A stretch of DNA of 64,000 bases from an uncultured Clostridia bacterium (GTDB lineage: Bacteria > Bacillota > Clostridia > Christensenellales > UBA3700): NCBI GenBank assembly GCA_944380395.1, contig CALWHM010000001.1:102090-166089 (forward strand), read 5' to 3'. The translations under genes and the position numbers were made by a program. This document shows, piece after piece, positions 1 to 8,221 of the stretch (position 1 is the first letter of the stretch; every line of letters begins with the position of its first letter). The notes under the pieces are model-generated. The model was not told the DNA's origin, searched no databases, and was given only the letters and a program-made list of their open reading frames with translations.

Positions 1-244
1 TGTCCAAAACTTCGTCATAGGTCTTGGGAAGAATGATGTCCAAAGCCTCGTCAAAGAATACCTGCGGACCGTACAGCCTTTCGATAAAGGCGCGGGGCGC
101 ATGACCTTTGCGGAAGCCCGCAACCTGATATTTACCCTTTTCCTTGCGATAAGCTTCGTTCAAAGCCTCTTTCCACTGCTCGCTGTCCACGTCTATGGTG
201 AACTTGACGCGATCGTTTTCCAACATTTCCTTGGTATAACTCAT
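1..244 (-). CDS. tig: Trigger factor, N-terminal part (3' end outside window)
   Basis: Ribosome-associated peptidyl-prolyl isomerase and chaperone that meets nascent chains at the exit tunnel. The visible 81 or so residues are the ribosome-binding N-terminal domain; the family signature GFRKGHAPR followed by a phenylalanine and a YG pair is present. The start ATG (242-244) is preceded by an AAGGAGAA Shine-Dalgarno and by a promoter at 282-310. The gene runs off the left edge of the window, so the PPIase and C-terminal domains are not visible. It is transcribed divergently from rqcH, another factor that acts on the nascent chain at the ribosome. Confidence 0.93.
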   Translation of the reverse strand, partial: MSYTKEMLENDRVKFTIDVDSEQWKEALNEAYRKEKGKYQVAGFRKGHAPRAFIERLYGPQVFFDEALDIILPKTYDEVLD

Positions 245-281
245 AAATGTGTTCTCCTTGCTACTTTTTTACAGTAGGATA

Positions 282-310
282 ATTCTATCACACAAAGCGA
301 AATATTGCAA
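282..310 (-). promoter_or_regulatory. Sigma-A promoter of tig
   Basis: On the minus strand, -35 TTGCAA (310-305), a 17-bp spacer and -10 TAGAAT (287-282). It would give a leader of about 30 nt that includes the AAGGAGAA site. Its -35 lies 9 bp from the -35 of the rqcH promoter, back to back. Confidence 0.75.
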
Positions 311-319
311 TTATTTTTA

Positions 320-348
320 TTGCAAAAAATATATCTTTAAATTATAAT
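320..348 (+). promoter_or_regulatory. Sigma-A promoter of rqcH, leaderless arrangement
   Basis: -35 TTGCAA (320-325), 17-bp spacer, -10 TATAAT (343-348). Only six bases separate the -10 from the ATG at 355, so the transcript should begin at or next to the start codon. There is no Shine-Dalgarno. Confidence 0.8.
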
Positions 349-354
349 AGATGT

Positions 355-2079
355 ATGCCTAACGATTTTGTGACAGTTAAAGCCCTTGCAAGCGAACTTT
401 CCGACCTGCTTTGCGGGGGTAAAATAAATAAAATTTATATGCCGGAGAAGGACGAAATTACCGTTTCCGTGCGCGCCCGCGGCGAAAACAGATCACTTGC
501 CATATCCACGAATCCGCAAAATCCGCGTATGCATTTGACCACGGAAAAAAAGGAAAATCCGCCCGTGGCGCCCGGCTTTTGTATGTATTTGCGCAAGTAT
601 TTTACGGGCGGCACGATAACGAATATCGGCATTCTCGGAGAGGACAGAATTATCAAAATTGACGTGACTTCACGCAATGAAATGCACGATGAGATACACA
701 TAAGCCTTATCGCGGAGATGATGGGCAGGTACAGCAACCTGATTGCCGTGGATAACGCGGGGAACATAGGAGCGGCTATAAAGCAAGTGCCCTTCGACAC
801 CGCAACCAAACGGTGTATACTCCCCGGCATAAAATACTCCGCTCCCGCTCAAAATAAAATTCTCCCCTCGAACATTTCCGCTTTGACAGCCGCCCTAGCA
901 AGCTATAACGGCGCGAAAGTGTCTTCCTTTATAGCGGACAAGTTCGCGGGATACTCCAAGTCCAGCGCCGCGTTCGCCGTTAAAACGGCGGGCGTGAACG
1001 ACGACGCGGAAACGCTTTCCCAAGGCGATATAAGCGCTATATTAAAAGCGCTGCACACGCTGACGAATATATATTCTTCTCCGCTCTACTCCCCCTGCTG
1101 TCTGAAAAAAGGCGAAAGTTACGCGGATTATTTCGTCTGCCCTTACGATGAGGGCGAGTATGAAAAGTTCCCCACGCTCAGCGAGTGCATAGAGCGCGCC
1201 ACTTCCGCCAAAGAAAAGAGCGAACGGCATCGCGAACACACGCGCGAGTTGAACAGATATTACAAAAATTTTATTGCGCGCGAGGAGAAAAAGCTGGCAA
1301 AAAGCCGCGCGCGGCTTAAAGAATGCGAAGATACGGAGTATTACAGAAAGTGCGGCGATTTGATAACCATCAACTTATATGCCATAAAACGCGGCGATAA
1401 GACGCTTTGCGCGGTGGATGTTTACGACCCCGAAGGAAAAACGACGGAGATTGAGTTGGATCCTTCCCTTTCCCCTCAGCAAAACGCGCAGGCTTATTAC
1501 AAAAAATATGCCAAATTAAAGCGCACGCTTGTGGCGGTGAACAATCAGATTGAAGAGACTTTGCAGACGCTGGAATATGCCCGCGACATAGGCAGAGCCA
1601 TAGATATGTGCTCCACGAGCGCGGAATACGCCGAGATAGAGAGCGAGCTTGCGCAGCTGGGCGCGATAAGAAAAAAGCGCGCGCAGGACAAGCGGATGAA
1701 ACCCGCCAAACCGCTGGAATACAACGTTGGAGGATATAAGGTGCTTGTTGGCAAAAATAACCTGCAAAACGAACGTATAACCTTCAAAATTGCGCAAGGC
1801 GGGGACATATGGATGCATTCAAAGGACGCGCACGGCAGTCATTTGATCATAATATGCGCGGGCAAAGAAGTTCCCGAAAACGTACTTACCGTTTGCGCGG
1901 AGATAGCCGCTTTCCATTCTCAGTCGGCTCAGGCGGATAAGGTGACGGTGGACTACACCAGACGCAAGAGAGTCAAGCGCCACCCTTCCGGAAAATTGGC
2001 GATGGTCACTTATACCGAATACAAAAGCTTATCCGTAAAACCGAACGCGCACGAAGAACTTCTGGCGGAAAGCAAATAA
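355..2079 (+). CDS. rqcH: RqcH (NFACT family), ribosome quality control factor
   Basis: Binds stalled 50S subunits carrying peptidyl-tRNA and directs C-terminal alanine tailing; older annotations call the family fibronectin-binding protein. At 574 residues it has normal length. NFACT-N fills the first part, and the DR pair needed for tRNA recruitment falls at residues 97-98, the same numbers as in Bacillus subtilis. A charged coiled coil occupies about 285-445. The NFACT-R (DUF814) domain is at the C terminus, with the DIWMHSKDAHGSH motif. The gene stands alone and converges on the rluD-family gene. The ATG appears leaderless (promoter at 320-348). The 108 bp after it show no convincing terminator. 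Confidence 0.93.
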   Translation: MPNDFVTVKALASELSDLLCGGKINKIYMPEKDEITVSVRARGENRSLAISTNPQNPRMHLTTEKKENPPVAPGFCMYLRKYFTGGTITNIGILGEDRIIKIDVTSRNEMHDEIHISLIAEMMGRYSNLIAVDNAGNIGAAIKQVPFDTATKRCILPGIKYSAPAQNKILPSNISALTAALASYNGAKVSSFIADKFAGYSKSSAAFAVKTAGVNDDAETLSQGDISAILKALHTLTNIYSSPLYSPCCLKKGESYADYFVCPYDEGEYEKFPTLSECIERATSAKEKSERHREHTRELNRYYKNFIAREEKKLAKSRARLKECEDTEYYRKCGDLITINLYAIKRGDKTLCAVDVYDPEGKTTEIELDPSLSPQQNAQAYYKKYAKLKRTLVAVNNQIEETLQTLEYARDIGRAIDMCSTSAEYAEIESELAQLGAIRKKRAQDKRMKPAKPLEYNVGGYKVLVGKNNLQNERITFKIAQGGDIWMHSKDAHGSHLIIICAGKEVPENVLTVCAEIAAFHSQSAQADKVTVDYTRRKRVKRHPSGKLAMVTYTEYKSLSVKPNAHEELLAESK

Positions 2080-2187
2080 CGCACGCATCGATGTGCGCCG
2101 TATAATTACAAATAATTGCGGATATATGTCCGAATTGCAACAACCGGAGTTCATTTGCCGCCGAATACGGACGTTCAAAAATTCATA

Positions 2188-3117
2188 TCAATCCAAGCCG
2201 TCTTCCAACGGCTTTAATTTTTGCAATACCTCTTCAAAATAGTCGGGAAGCGGAGCGGTGAACGTCATTTGCTTTCCCGTGGAAGGATGCGTCAGCACAA
2301 GCTGCCATGCGTGCAGAAGCTGACCTTTCAATCCGAATTTTTTATCTCCGTGACCGTATGTGAAGTCGCCGACCACGGGGTGTCCCATAAATTTGGCATG
2401 CACGCGTATCTGATGCGTTCTGCCCGTTTCCAACTCAAAGCGGACAAGCGTATAGCCGTGAAAACGCTTTACCACCTCATAATGCGTGACCGCCCTTCTG
2501 CCCGTGCGCGAAACGGCGTATTTCTTTCTGTCTGAAGCGGACCTATCCAAAAAAGTGTCTATCGTACCCTTCTGCTTTTCCACCCTGCCTTCAAGCAGCG
2601 CCAAATATATCCTGCGGGCGGACTTTTGAGCTATCTGCTTTTGCAGATCCACGTGCGCGCTATCGTTTTTCGCCACCACCAAAAGCCCCGAAGTATCCTT
2701 ATCCAATCTATGAACTATGCCCGGGCGCAGCACGCCGTTTATGCCGCTCAAACTGTCCAGCTTGCCCAAAAGCGCGTTGACCAAAGTATCGTCATACGAC
2801 CCCGGCGCGGGATGCACGACCATGCCCTGCGGCTTGTTCACGACGGCGATGTCCGCGTCCTGATAGACTATCTCCACGGGAATATCCGAAGGCTCAAGGG
2901 AAAGCTCGCGAACGGGCGGAACTGATACGCTCACCTCACTGCCCGCTTTGACTTTTTCACCCGCTTTTGTGCAGACTTTTCCGCACAACATAACGTTGCC
3001 TTCCTCAATGAGTTTTTTTATCGCGGAACGCGTCATAGAAGAAAAGTGCGCTTGGATACACACATCCAGGCGGGAAAAATCTTCATCTGCAATGAAAACT
3101 TCCCCGTCAGTCCGCAT
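2188..3117 (-). CDS. RluD/RluA-family 23S rRNA pseudouridine synthase
   Basis: Isomerises uridine to pseudouridine in rRNA. It has an N-terminal S4 RNA-binding domain (about residues 12-75) and the catalytic signature HRLDKDTSG at 136-144, with D139 as the catalytic aspartate. Length 309 is typical. The start is set by a GGAGG site five bases upstream. It is last in the yggS-sepF-lspA-rluD operon and overlaps lspA by 11 bp; the lspA-ylyB pairing is also seen in Bacillus, where this gene is ylyB. The exact target uridine cannot be told from sequence. Confidence 0.92.
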   Translation of the reverse strand: MRTDGEVFIADEDFSRLDVCIQAHFSSMTRSAIKKLIEEGNVMLCGKVCTKAGEKVKAGSEVSVSVPPVRELSLEPSDIPVEIVYQDADIAVVNKPQGMVVHPAPGSYDDTLVNALLGKLDSLSGINGVLRPGIVHRLDKDTSGLLVVAKNDSAHVDLQKQIAQKSARRIYLALLEGRVEKQKGTIDTFLDRSASDRKKYAVSRTGRRAVTHYEVVKRFHGYTLVRFELETGRTHQIRVHAKFMGHPVVGDFTYGHGDKKFGLKGQLLHAWQLVLTHPSTGKQMTFTAPLPDYFEEVLQKLKPLEDGLD

Positions 3118-3643
3118 TTGCGCCTCCGCTTAAAAGAGTGCCGCGGCTCTTGGAAAAATCGCCTTCTTTATACCCGAAGAAGATGTATATTATCAACACG
3201 AATACGCCCAAAACAAGATATATATCCGCCACGTTGCCCACGGCAAAATTTATATCGAACATACTGTAAAGAAAATCGTAACAGATAAAGTCGCGCACAT
3301 AGCCGAATGCCAGCCTGTCAAACAGATTGCCTATGGCTCCGCCCAAAATGAGCAGCATAGAGAAGCGGAAAACGTGCGGCGTGTTCGGGCGGAACAGCAG
3401 TAAAAATATAAAAACGGCGCACTCAATGAAAGTGAGCACTATGAGCAGCGTCTTATTTCCGCTGAACAAGCCGAACGAGGCGCCGTAATTCTGCGCGCAT
3501 TCTATGGAAAACACGCCCTGTATAACGGTGGTTCCGCCCTCTTCAAACAGATAAAATACCAAATATTTGGTGGCAAGGTCCGTGACGATCACGGCAAGCA
3601 ATATTGCCAGCTCCAACAAAATCTTTTTTACGGTTTTAGTCAT
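3107..3643 (-). CDS. lspA: Lipoprotein signal peptidase (signal peptidase II)
   Basis: Membrane aspartyl protease that removes signal peptides from diacylglyceryl-modified prolipoproteins, the step after Lgt (encoded near 17 kb). It has four predicted membrane helices in 178 residues. The two catalytic aspartates can be assigned to D118 (in GYVRDF) and D140 (in GNVAD), and the conserved NYGASFG and GAIGNLFDR blocks are present. It overlaps sepF upstream by 8 bp and the pseudouridine synthase downstream by 11 bp, so translation is probably coupled; its own Shine-Dalgarno (AAGAAG) is weak. Confidence 0.94.
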   Translation of the reverse strand: MTKTVKKILLELAILLAVIVTDLATKYLVFYLFEEGGTTVIQGVFSIECAQNYGASFGLFSGNKTLLIVLTFIECAVFIFLLLFRPNTPHVFRFSMLLILGGAIGNLFDRLAFGYVRDFICYDFLYSMFDINFAVGNVADIYLVLGVFVLIIYIFFGYKEGDFSKSRGTLLSGGANAD

Positions 3644-4322
3644 ATTTCTTCTTAATATCCATAGGTACCTGAATTGACATTCCTCCCGGAGTGAGCAGGA
3701 ACATATTGGGTCCTATCCTCTGCTGACTGCCGCACAGCGCATAAATGGCGCCGCTGAGAAAGTCCAGAATGCGTTGGGCATGCCTGTCCGGCATACGCGA
3801 CAAATCGACGATTATTGCCTGCCTGCGGCGCAAATTGTCTATTATCACCCTTATATCGTGATGCGAACGCGGATATGTGATTATAATATTCGACCCGTCC
3901 GAACCGGTAACGCTCTCATCCCTTCTTCTGAACATTCCGAACAGCCCGCGGCGCTTTTTCTCCTCCTGCGCGGCGTAAAAACCGTCCTCTCCGCCCAAAG
4001 GCATTACCCCTTCGCCCTGATAATATCCGTTGCCCTGATAAGGCTGACCCTGAGGCGGATACTGACCGTTTTCGGGCGGAATATACTGCCCTTGCGGAGG
4101 ATACTGACCCTGAGGCGGAAATTGCCCCTGCGGAGGATATTGTCCTTGCGGAGGATATTGACCCTGCGGAGGATATTGACCCTGCGGAGGATACTGACCC
4201 TGCGGAGGACGGGGCGGATATTGCCTGCCGTAATCCCCCTGCGGATACTGTCCGCCCGGGCGTTCGCCGCGGTTTCCGCCGAAATTTTCGTTTCCGTGAT
4301 CGTCGTAACGTCTGTTATCCAT
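3636..4322 (-). CDS. sepF: SepF with long Pro/Gln/Tyr repeat N-terminus
   Basis: SepF anchors FtsZ to the membrane and bundles its filaments in Gram-positive division. The C-terminal SepF (DUF552) domain is at about residues 143-225. The N-terminal 120 residues are Gly/Pro/Gln/Tyr-rich, with about seven near-perfect six-residue QYPPQG units at 40-80, encoded by an 18-bp repeat. SepF normally starts with a short membrane-binding amphipathic helix; here a comparable basic-hydrophobic segment (RRGLFGMFRRR) sits internally at 124-134. Total length of 228 is well above the usual 140-160. It lies between yggS and lspA with short overlaps on both sides. Confidence 0.93.
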   Translation of the reverse strand: MDNRRYDDHGNENFGGNRGERPGGQYPQGDYGRQYPPRPPQGQYPPQGQYPPQGQYPPQGQYPPQGQFPPQGQYPPQGQYIPPENGQYPPQGQPYQGNGYYQGEGVMPLGGEDGFYAAQEEKKRRGLFGMFRRRDESVTGSDGSNIIITYPRSHHDIRVIIDNLRRRQAIIVDLSRMPDRHAQRILDFLSGAIYALCGSQQRIGPNMFLLTPGGMSIQVPMDIKKKYD

Positions 4323-5031
4323 TGATTTGCTCCGTTTTGTATACTCTTTCTCCGAATAAGACCCTTCCGAGCCTTATCATATTCGAACCGCCGTAAGTGA
4401 CGGCAAGCTCATAGTCGTTGGTCATTCCGCAGGAGAGAACTTCTATCCCGTCAAAACGCCGCTTCATATCCGAATAAAGCAAGTTGAGGTCGCGGTACAT
4501 ACGGATAAGCGCATTTGTGTCCTCTGTGTTGGGAAGCACGCTCATAAGCCCCTTAACGCACACATTCGGATATTTTTTTACGCTTTCCGCAAATAAGAGC
4601 GCTTCCTCCGGCGGCACGCCGCCCTTGCTTATCTCACTGCCCATATTCACTTCCACAAGGCAGTTTGCGGTAAGGGAGTGCTTGCGCGCCTGTTTGTCTA
4701 TTTCATACGCAAGATCGTCGCGGTCGAGCGAATGGATAAGGCAGACTTTGTCAATTATGTACTTGACCTTATTTGTTTGCAGTCTGCCGATAAAGTGGCG
4801 GGCGACTTTCAGGGAAGGATCGTAATTTGCGATAAACTCCTGCACCCTGTTATCGCCGATATTGTCTATAAGACCCGCGCGAACCACCTGCTCTATGAGT
4901 TCCTTGGGCTGCGTTTTAACGGCAGCCACCATTGTGACGCCGTCCGTACGCCCTGCTTCCGCCAGCGCTCTTGCGACATTGTCACGGCTCTTTTGCACGT
5001 TTTGACTGATTTCTTCCAAACTTAGACTCAT
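4315..5031 (-). CDS. yggS: YggS/PLPBP-family pyridoxal phosphate homeostasis protein
   Basis: Single-domain alanine-racemase-fold protein that binds PLP and helps PLP homeostasis. The PLP lysine is in the AAVKTQ motif near residue 39, and the conserved HFIGRLQTNK and SCGMTNDYELA motifs are intact. Length 238 is typical. It heads the operon with sepF, equivalent to ylmE-ylmF in Bacillus. No Shine-Dalgarno precedes the ATG; a promoter-like sequence ends seven bases before it. Confidence 0.93.
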   Translation of the reverse strand: MSLSLEEISQNVQKSRDNVARALAEAGRTDGVTMVAAVKTQPKELIEQVVRAGLIDNIGDNRVQEFIANYDPSLKVARHFIGRLQTNKVKYIIDKVCLIHSLDRDDLAYEIDKQARKHSLTANCLVEVNMGSEISKGGVPPEEALLFAESVKKYPNVCVKGLMSVLPNTEDTNALIRMYRDLNLLYSDMKRRFDGIEVLSCGMTNDYELAVTYGGSNMIRLGRVLFGERVYKTEQING

Positions 5032-5038
5032 ATATTAT

Positions 5039-5067
5039 AATATAACACAAAACGCGCGCAAAGTAAA
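5039..5067 (-). promoter_or_regulatory. Promoter of yggS operon, leaderless arrangement
   Basis: Minus strand: -35 TTTACT (5067-5062), 17-bp spacer, -10 TATATT (5044-5039), then seven bases to the ATG at 5031. A second TATAAT overlaps closer to the ATG but would start transcription inside the gene. No Shine-Dalgarno is present. Confidence 0.55.
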
Positions 5068-5172
5068 CGGTTATGAAAAATTTTACCGTAAAGAAAATTT
5101 TCAAAGCGAATATCCGATTGCAAACTGCGAAAAAATCTCCTGCGAAAACGCTGAAACAATAAGTAAAACATA

Positions 5173-5207
5173 AAAAACGCGGAAGAACTTTTTCTTACCG
5201 CGTTTTA
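5173..5207 (-). terminator. Intrinsic terminator after the ssb-like gene
   Basis: On the minus strand an AAACGCGG / CCGCGTTT stem with a loop of about 15 nt is followed by a run of six T. It lies about 40 bp after the stop codon of the pdaB-ssb pair. Confidence 0.75.
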
Positions 5208-5247
5208 TTCCTTGCTATTATATTTTGGTATTTATTACTCTAAATTA

Positions 5248-5931
5248 TTATGATATATCTGATATTTTGGAATAATAATCGCTCTTATTCTCCTCAAGCA
5301 ACTCTTCTTCAATCTTATTTCCGACAAGTATTTTACTCACAGAGACCTCATAGGCGACGCGCTCTTCGCTCTCGTTTTCCGAAATGCATTTGGTGTAAAC
5401 TCTGCTCTGCACCCTGCCCGTCACCCACAGTCTTTCGCCCACCGGCATATCTTTTATAAACCTGGCGTTCCTGCCCCACATTATGCAAGGGATATAGTCC
5501 GACTTATTATACGCCCTGTTCACGGCAAGGAGCACGTCGCATATCTCCCTCTTAAACGGCGTTGTGCGGTATACGGGAGGCTTGCAGATGTAACCGAGTA
5601 TCTCTATAACGTTAGGGTTGCCGTCATCGTCTGCGGGAAGTATGTCGCGCGCGAATGCGGTCAAAAGCAGTCTGGAATGCTCGCCTTCCGGCTTGTTATA
5701 ACTGCGAAATTGCCCATATATGCTTATCTTCTTGCCCGGCTGCACTTCGGCGCGGTTAAGCAACCTGTCCGACACGGTCAAGGGTATTATATCTTCCTGC
5801 CCCGAAAGGCGCGGCACGCTGAGCTTTGTTTCATAAAACTCTTCTCCGCACACTTCGTGAGAATACACGGGAGTTTCCACCACCGTACCCGTTAAATACA
5901 ACCTGTTGTTGCTCATCTGTTCGTAGTTCAT
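5248..5931 (-). CDS. Single-stranded DNA-binding protein-like, two OB folds
   Basis: Two tandem OB-fold segments can be read: residues about 8-95 (ending in FARDILPAD) and about 105-205 (an NVIEILGYICKPP start, then a VTGRVQSR strand). This resembles the two-domain SSB-like proteins of Clostridia rather than canonical tetrameric SSB: there is no acidic DDDIPF-type tail, although the C terminus is rich in E, D and S. Length 227. It overlaps the end of pdaB by 4 bp and has a GAGGAGGTAAT ribosome site. The role in DNA replication or repair is inferred from the fold. Confidence 0.75.
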   Translation of the reverse strand: MNYEQMSNNRLYLTGTVVETPVYSHEVCGEEFYETKLSVPRLSGQEDIIPLTVSDRLLNRAEVQPGKKISIYGQFRSYNKPEGEHSRLLLTAFARDILPADDDGNPNVIEILGYICKPPVYRTTPFKREICDVLLAVNRAYNKSDYIPCIMWGRNARFIKDMPVGERLWVTGRVQSRVYTKCISENESEERVAYEVSVSKILVGNKIEEELLEENKSDYYSKISDIS

Positions 5932-6707
5932 ATTACCTCCTCGGCATTTTTGTGCTGTATGCCGTTATTATCTATATAGTAGTTATCCTTATAGACCAAC
6001 TCGCTCATACCTACCGCCGTGTAGCCCTCTCTTTGCAGATACGCCAGCACCAACGGCAAAGCCTCTGATATGTGGTCGCTGTTGTTGTGAAAGAGTATCA
6101 CGCTGCCCGGTTTTACGTTTTTGGTCACCCGCGAGAGTATCTCCTGAGCGTTCAGCCCCTTCCAATCAAGGGAGTCTACACTCCATTGTATCACCTGCAT
6201 ACCGTTTGATTCAACTTCTTCCACCAACTTGGTGTTATAATCACCGTACGGCGGGCGGAAATATTGCGGACGCTTTCCCGTGAGCTGTTCCACTTTATCG
6301 CTTACGTAGTCAAGCTCCCCTCTTATCTCATCGGAAGTGAGTTTGGACATCTGCAAGTGATTTTTGCTGTGGTTGCCTATTTCACAACCCGCGGCGTCTA
6401 TCGCTTTCACCATATCGGGATGGTCGTCCACCCAAAAGCCGACAAGGAAAAACGTGCCCGTTGCGCCATACTCCGCCAAAGTATCGAGTATGCCCTGCGT
6501 TTTATCCGCTCCCCACGCCGCGTCAAAGGTGAGCGCCACTTTCTTTTCTTCCCCGCAGTCCACCCCGTAAACGGGAAGTTTGCGCGTGGAATCGTTGTTG
6601 TATACGTCCGCGACCGCTTCGAAATTCAAGCCGACGCAGCACAATACCGCCAAAGCAAGTACCAATACCGCCGCAAGTATGCTTTTTGCCTTTACCGTCA
6701 CAAACAC
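5928..6707 (-). CDS. pdaB: PdaB-like polysaccharide deacetylase, sporulation type
   Basis: NodB-family N-deacetylase acting on peptidoglycan; the PdaB subfamily is needed for spore stability. A single N-terminal membrane segment (about residues 8-28) is followed by the NodB domain: catalytic D62 in TFDAAWG, metal histidines H113 and H117 in GNHSKNH, and RPPYG at 151-155. The AAWG after the aspartate is typical of PdaB. I start at the GTG at 6707 because GGAGGAG sits seven bases upstream; an in-frame TTG five codons earlier overlaps that site. About 55 bp upstream, GCATA (6791-6787), a 17-bp gap and CAAAATTA (6769-6762) resemble a sigma-G promoter, which would fit, but this is weak. Confidence 0.86.
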   Translation of the reverse strand: MFVTVKAKSILAAVLVLALAVLCCVGLNFEAVADVYNNDSTRKLPVYGVDCGEEKKVALTFDAAWGADKTQGILDTLAEYGATGTFFLVGFWVDDHPDMVKAIDAAGCEIGNHSKNHLQMSKLTSDEIRGELDYVSDKVEQLTGKRPQYFRPPYGDYNTKLVEEVESNGMQVIQWSVDSLDWKGLNAQEILSRVTKNVKPGSVILFHNNSDHISEALPLVLAYLQREGYTAVGMSELVYKDNYYIDNNGIQHKNAEEVI

Positions 6708-6896
6708 TTTTTTCTCCTCCAATATATCATCGGCGGTTTGCCGTTTTTCCGCATAAATGCGTAATTTTGCACGAAAATTGCACTTTTATGCCGATTTTGT
6801 TTTGTCCAAGCTGCCGCTTGACTTTCTTCATTAAACATTTATGCCGCCCTCTCCTTAAATATTCATGTAATATTTTGGCGGGATTTGAATTGTCCC

Positions 6897-6925
6897 TTGA
6901 CTTTTTCTTCCGCACACGATATAAT
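6897..6925 (+). promoter_or_regulatory. Sigma-A promoter of SRP RNA
   Basis: -35 TTGACT (6897-6902), 17-bp spacer, -10 TATAAT (6920-6925). The predicted start at about 6931 coincides with the 5' end of the SRP RNA. Confidence 0.88.
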
Positions 6926-6930
6926 ATCAT

Positions 6931-7200
6931 TGCTGTGCTAGGTGGGGAGCTAGCGGTGCCCTGTACCTGCAATCCGCTATAGCAGGACTGAACGCTGTTC
7001 TAGGCTTTATTTATGGAAGGTCTGCCTTCGATAAGCGATGTCGATACCAAGGTCTTGTGCAATCGTGCACTGCGAACCATGTCAGAGCTTGACCGCAGCA
7101 GCATTAAACAGACCGTACGGTGTGCCACGAGGTAGCTTTGGAGGAGTTGGCTGTCGTCGTTACGCTTCGGTAAATACTGTCAAAAACAGATGCACAGCAT
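6931..7200 (+). ncRNA. ffs: Signal recognition particle RNA, large bacterial type
   Basis: About 270 nt, close to the 271 nt of Bacillus scRNA. The 5' Alu-domain block (GCTAGGTGGGGAGCTAGCGG, then GCCCTGTA and CTGCAATCC) and the helix-8 block (ACCATGTCAG ... GCAGCAGCATTAAA) are recognisable, and the ends pair (TGCTGTGC with GCACAGCA). The apical loop differs from the usual GGAA: aligned base for base, the stem tip reads GC-UUGACC-GC, so the pair that normally closes the tetraloop is U opposite C. It works with Ffh (not in the window) in membrane targeting. Confidence 0.93.
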
Positions 7201-7230
7201 TTTATTTTCACTACTGTAACAGGTGAGTTA

Positions 7231-8106
7231 ATGATCCAGGATAAAAAAATAGCTCTTCTTATAGACGCGGAGAACATCACTTCCAAATACGGCTCCATAA
7301 TCTTCCGCGAGGTGGCAAAATACGGTACAGCCACTTACCGCAGGATATACGGCGATTTTGTAAATTCAAGAAATATCAATTGGACGCAGGCGGATTTTTC
7401 CAAATTTTCGCTCACGCCCGTGCAGCAATACAGCTACACGGTGGGCAAAAACAGCTCTGACATAACCATGGTTATAGACGCTATGGATATACTCTACTCC
7501 GGAAACGTGGATATGTTCTGCATAGTCACTTCGGACAGCGATTACACCAAGCTGGTAACGCGCCTGCGCGAAGCGGGACTTTCAATAATAGGCATGGGAG
7601 AGACAAAAACGCCCAGAGCGCTGAAAGCCGCATGCGAAAAATTCATCCCCTTGGACAGCATATACAAGACGGAGAACGGAGAGAAAAATAAGAGCGCCAA
7701 AGCGGAAAAAACCGCAAAACCGGCGGATAAGGAAGGCGAAAACGCCCCTGCCGCCGCGCAAGACGGCAAAAAACGCGTGAAAAAAGCCGCTCCGGAACAG
7801 GTAAAAGAGGAAGTCAAGACGGAACAGGAGAGCGAAGCGGACGCCGCAACCCCGATAGAAGATATTATCGCCACCATTTGCAACACCATTCTGCCCGACT
7901 TGGAAACGGACAGCGGCTGGGCGAACCTTGCCGATGTGGGTAACCGCTTGATAAAACTCTATTCCGATTTTGACGCGCGCACTTACGGATATGACAAGCT
8001 CAGCCGCCTTGTACGCGACAGAAAAGAGTTTGAAGTGGATAAAAAACCCGGTGAAAATCACACGAGCATATACTATATAAGGCTGCGCGAAAAGCCGAAA
8101 AAATAA
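7231..8106 (+). CDS. NYN-domain RNase-like protein with C-terminal LOTUS/OST-HTH
   Basis: PIN-like NYN domain at residues 1-145: the acidic residues are in ALLIDAENI, the DITMVIDAMD block and VTSDSDYTKL. A Lys/Ala/Glu-rich linker of about 60 residues leads to an OST-HTH/LOTUS RNA-binding domain (about 210-288). This is the usual bacterial NYN-LOTUS layout; nuclease activity on RNA is inferred from the fold, and the substrate is unknown. It begins only 30 bp after the 3' end of SRP RNA with a weak AGGTGAG site and no visible promoter of its own, so it probably depends on readthrough or on a promoter inside the RNA gene. Confidence 0.88.
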   Translation: MIQDKKIALLIDAENITSKYGSIIFREVAKYGTATYRRIYGDFVNSRNINWTQADFSKFSLTPVQQYSYTVGKNSSDITMVIDAMDILYSGNVDMFCIVTSDSDYTKLVTRLREAGLSIIGMGETKTPRALKAACEKFIPLDSIYKTENGEKNKSAKAEKTAKPADKEGENAPAAAQDGKKRVKKAAPEQVKEEVKTEQESEADAATPIEDIIATICNTILPDLETDSGWANLADVGNRLIKLYSDFDARTYGYDKLSRLVRDRKEFEVDKKPGENHTSIYYIRLREKPKK

Positions 8107-8140
8107 TAATTTTACGCATATATATCGTATTTTTCAGTAA

Positions 8141-8163
8141 AGATACCGCAAGGTATCTTTTTT
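8141..8163 (+). terminator. Intrinsic terminator after the NYN gene
   Basis: Seven-bp stem AGATACC / GGTATCT with a GCAA loop, followed by six T. Confidence 0.85.
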
Positions 8164-8221
8164 GCATAGTACTCCCCGCGCGATCGGGTATACGATAATA
8201 TTTATCGGCAATAATACGAAT

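Noticed and set aside
2080..2187. Terminator between rqcH and the pseudouridine synthase
   Set aside because: Short GC-rich stems (CGCAC/GTGCG, CGGA/TCCG) occur but none is followed by a T tract.
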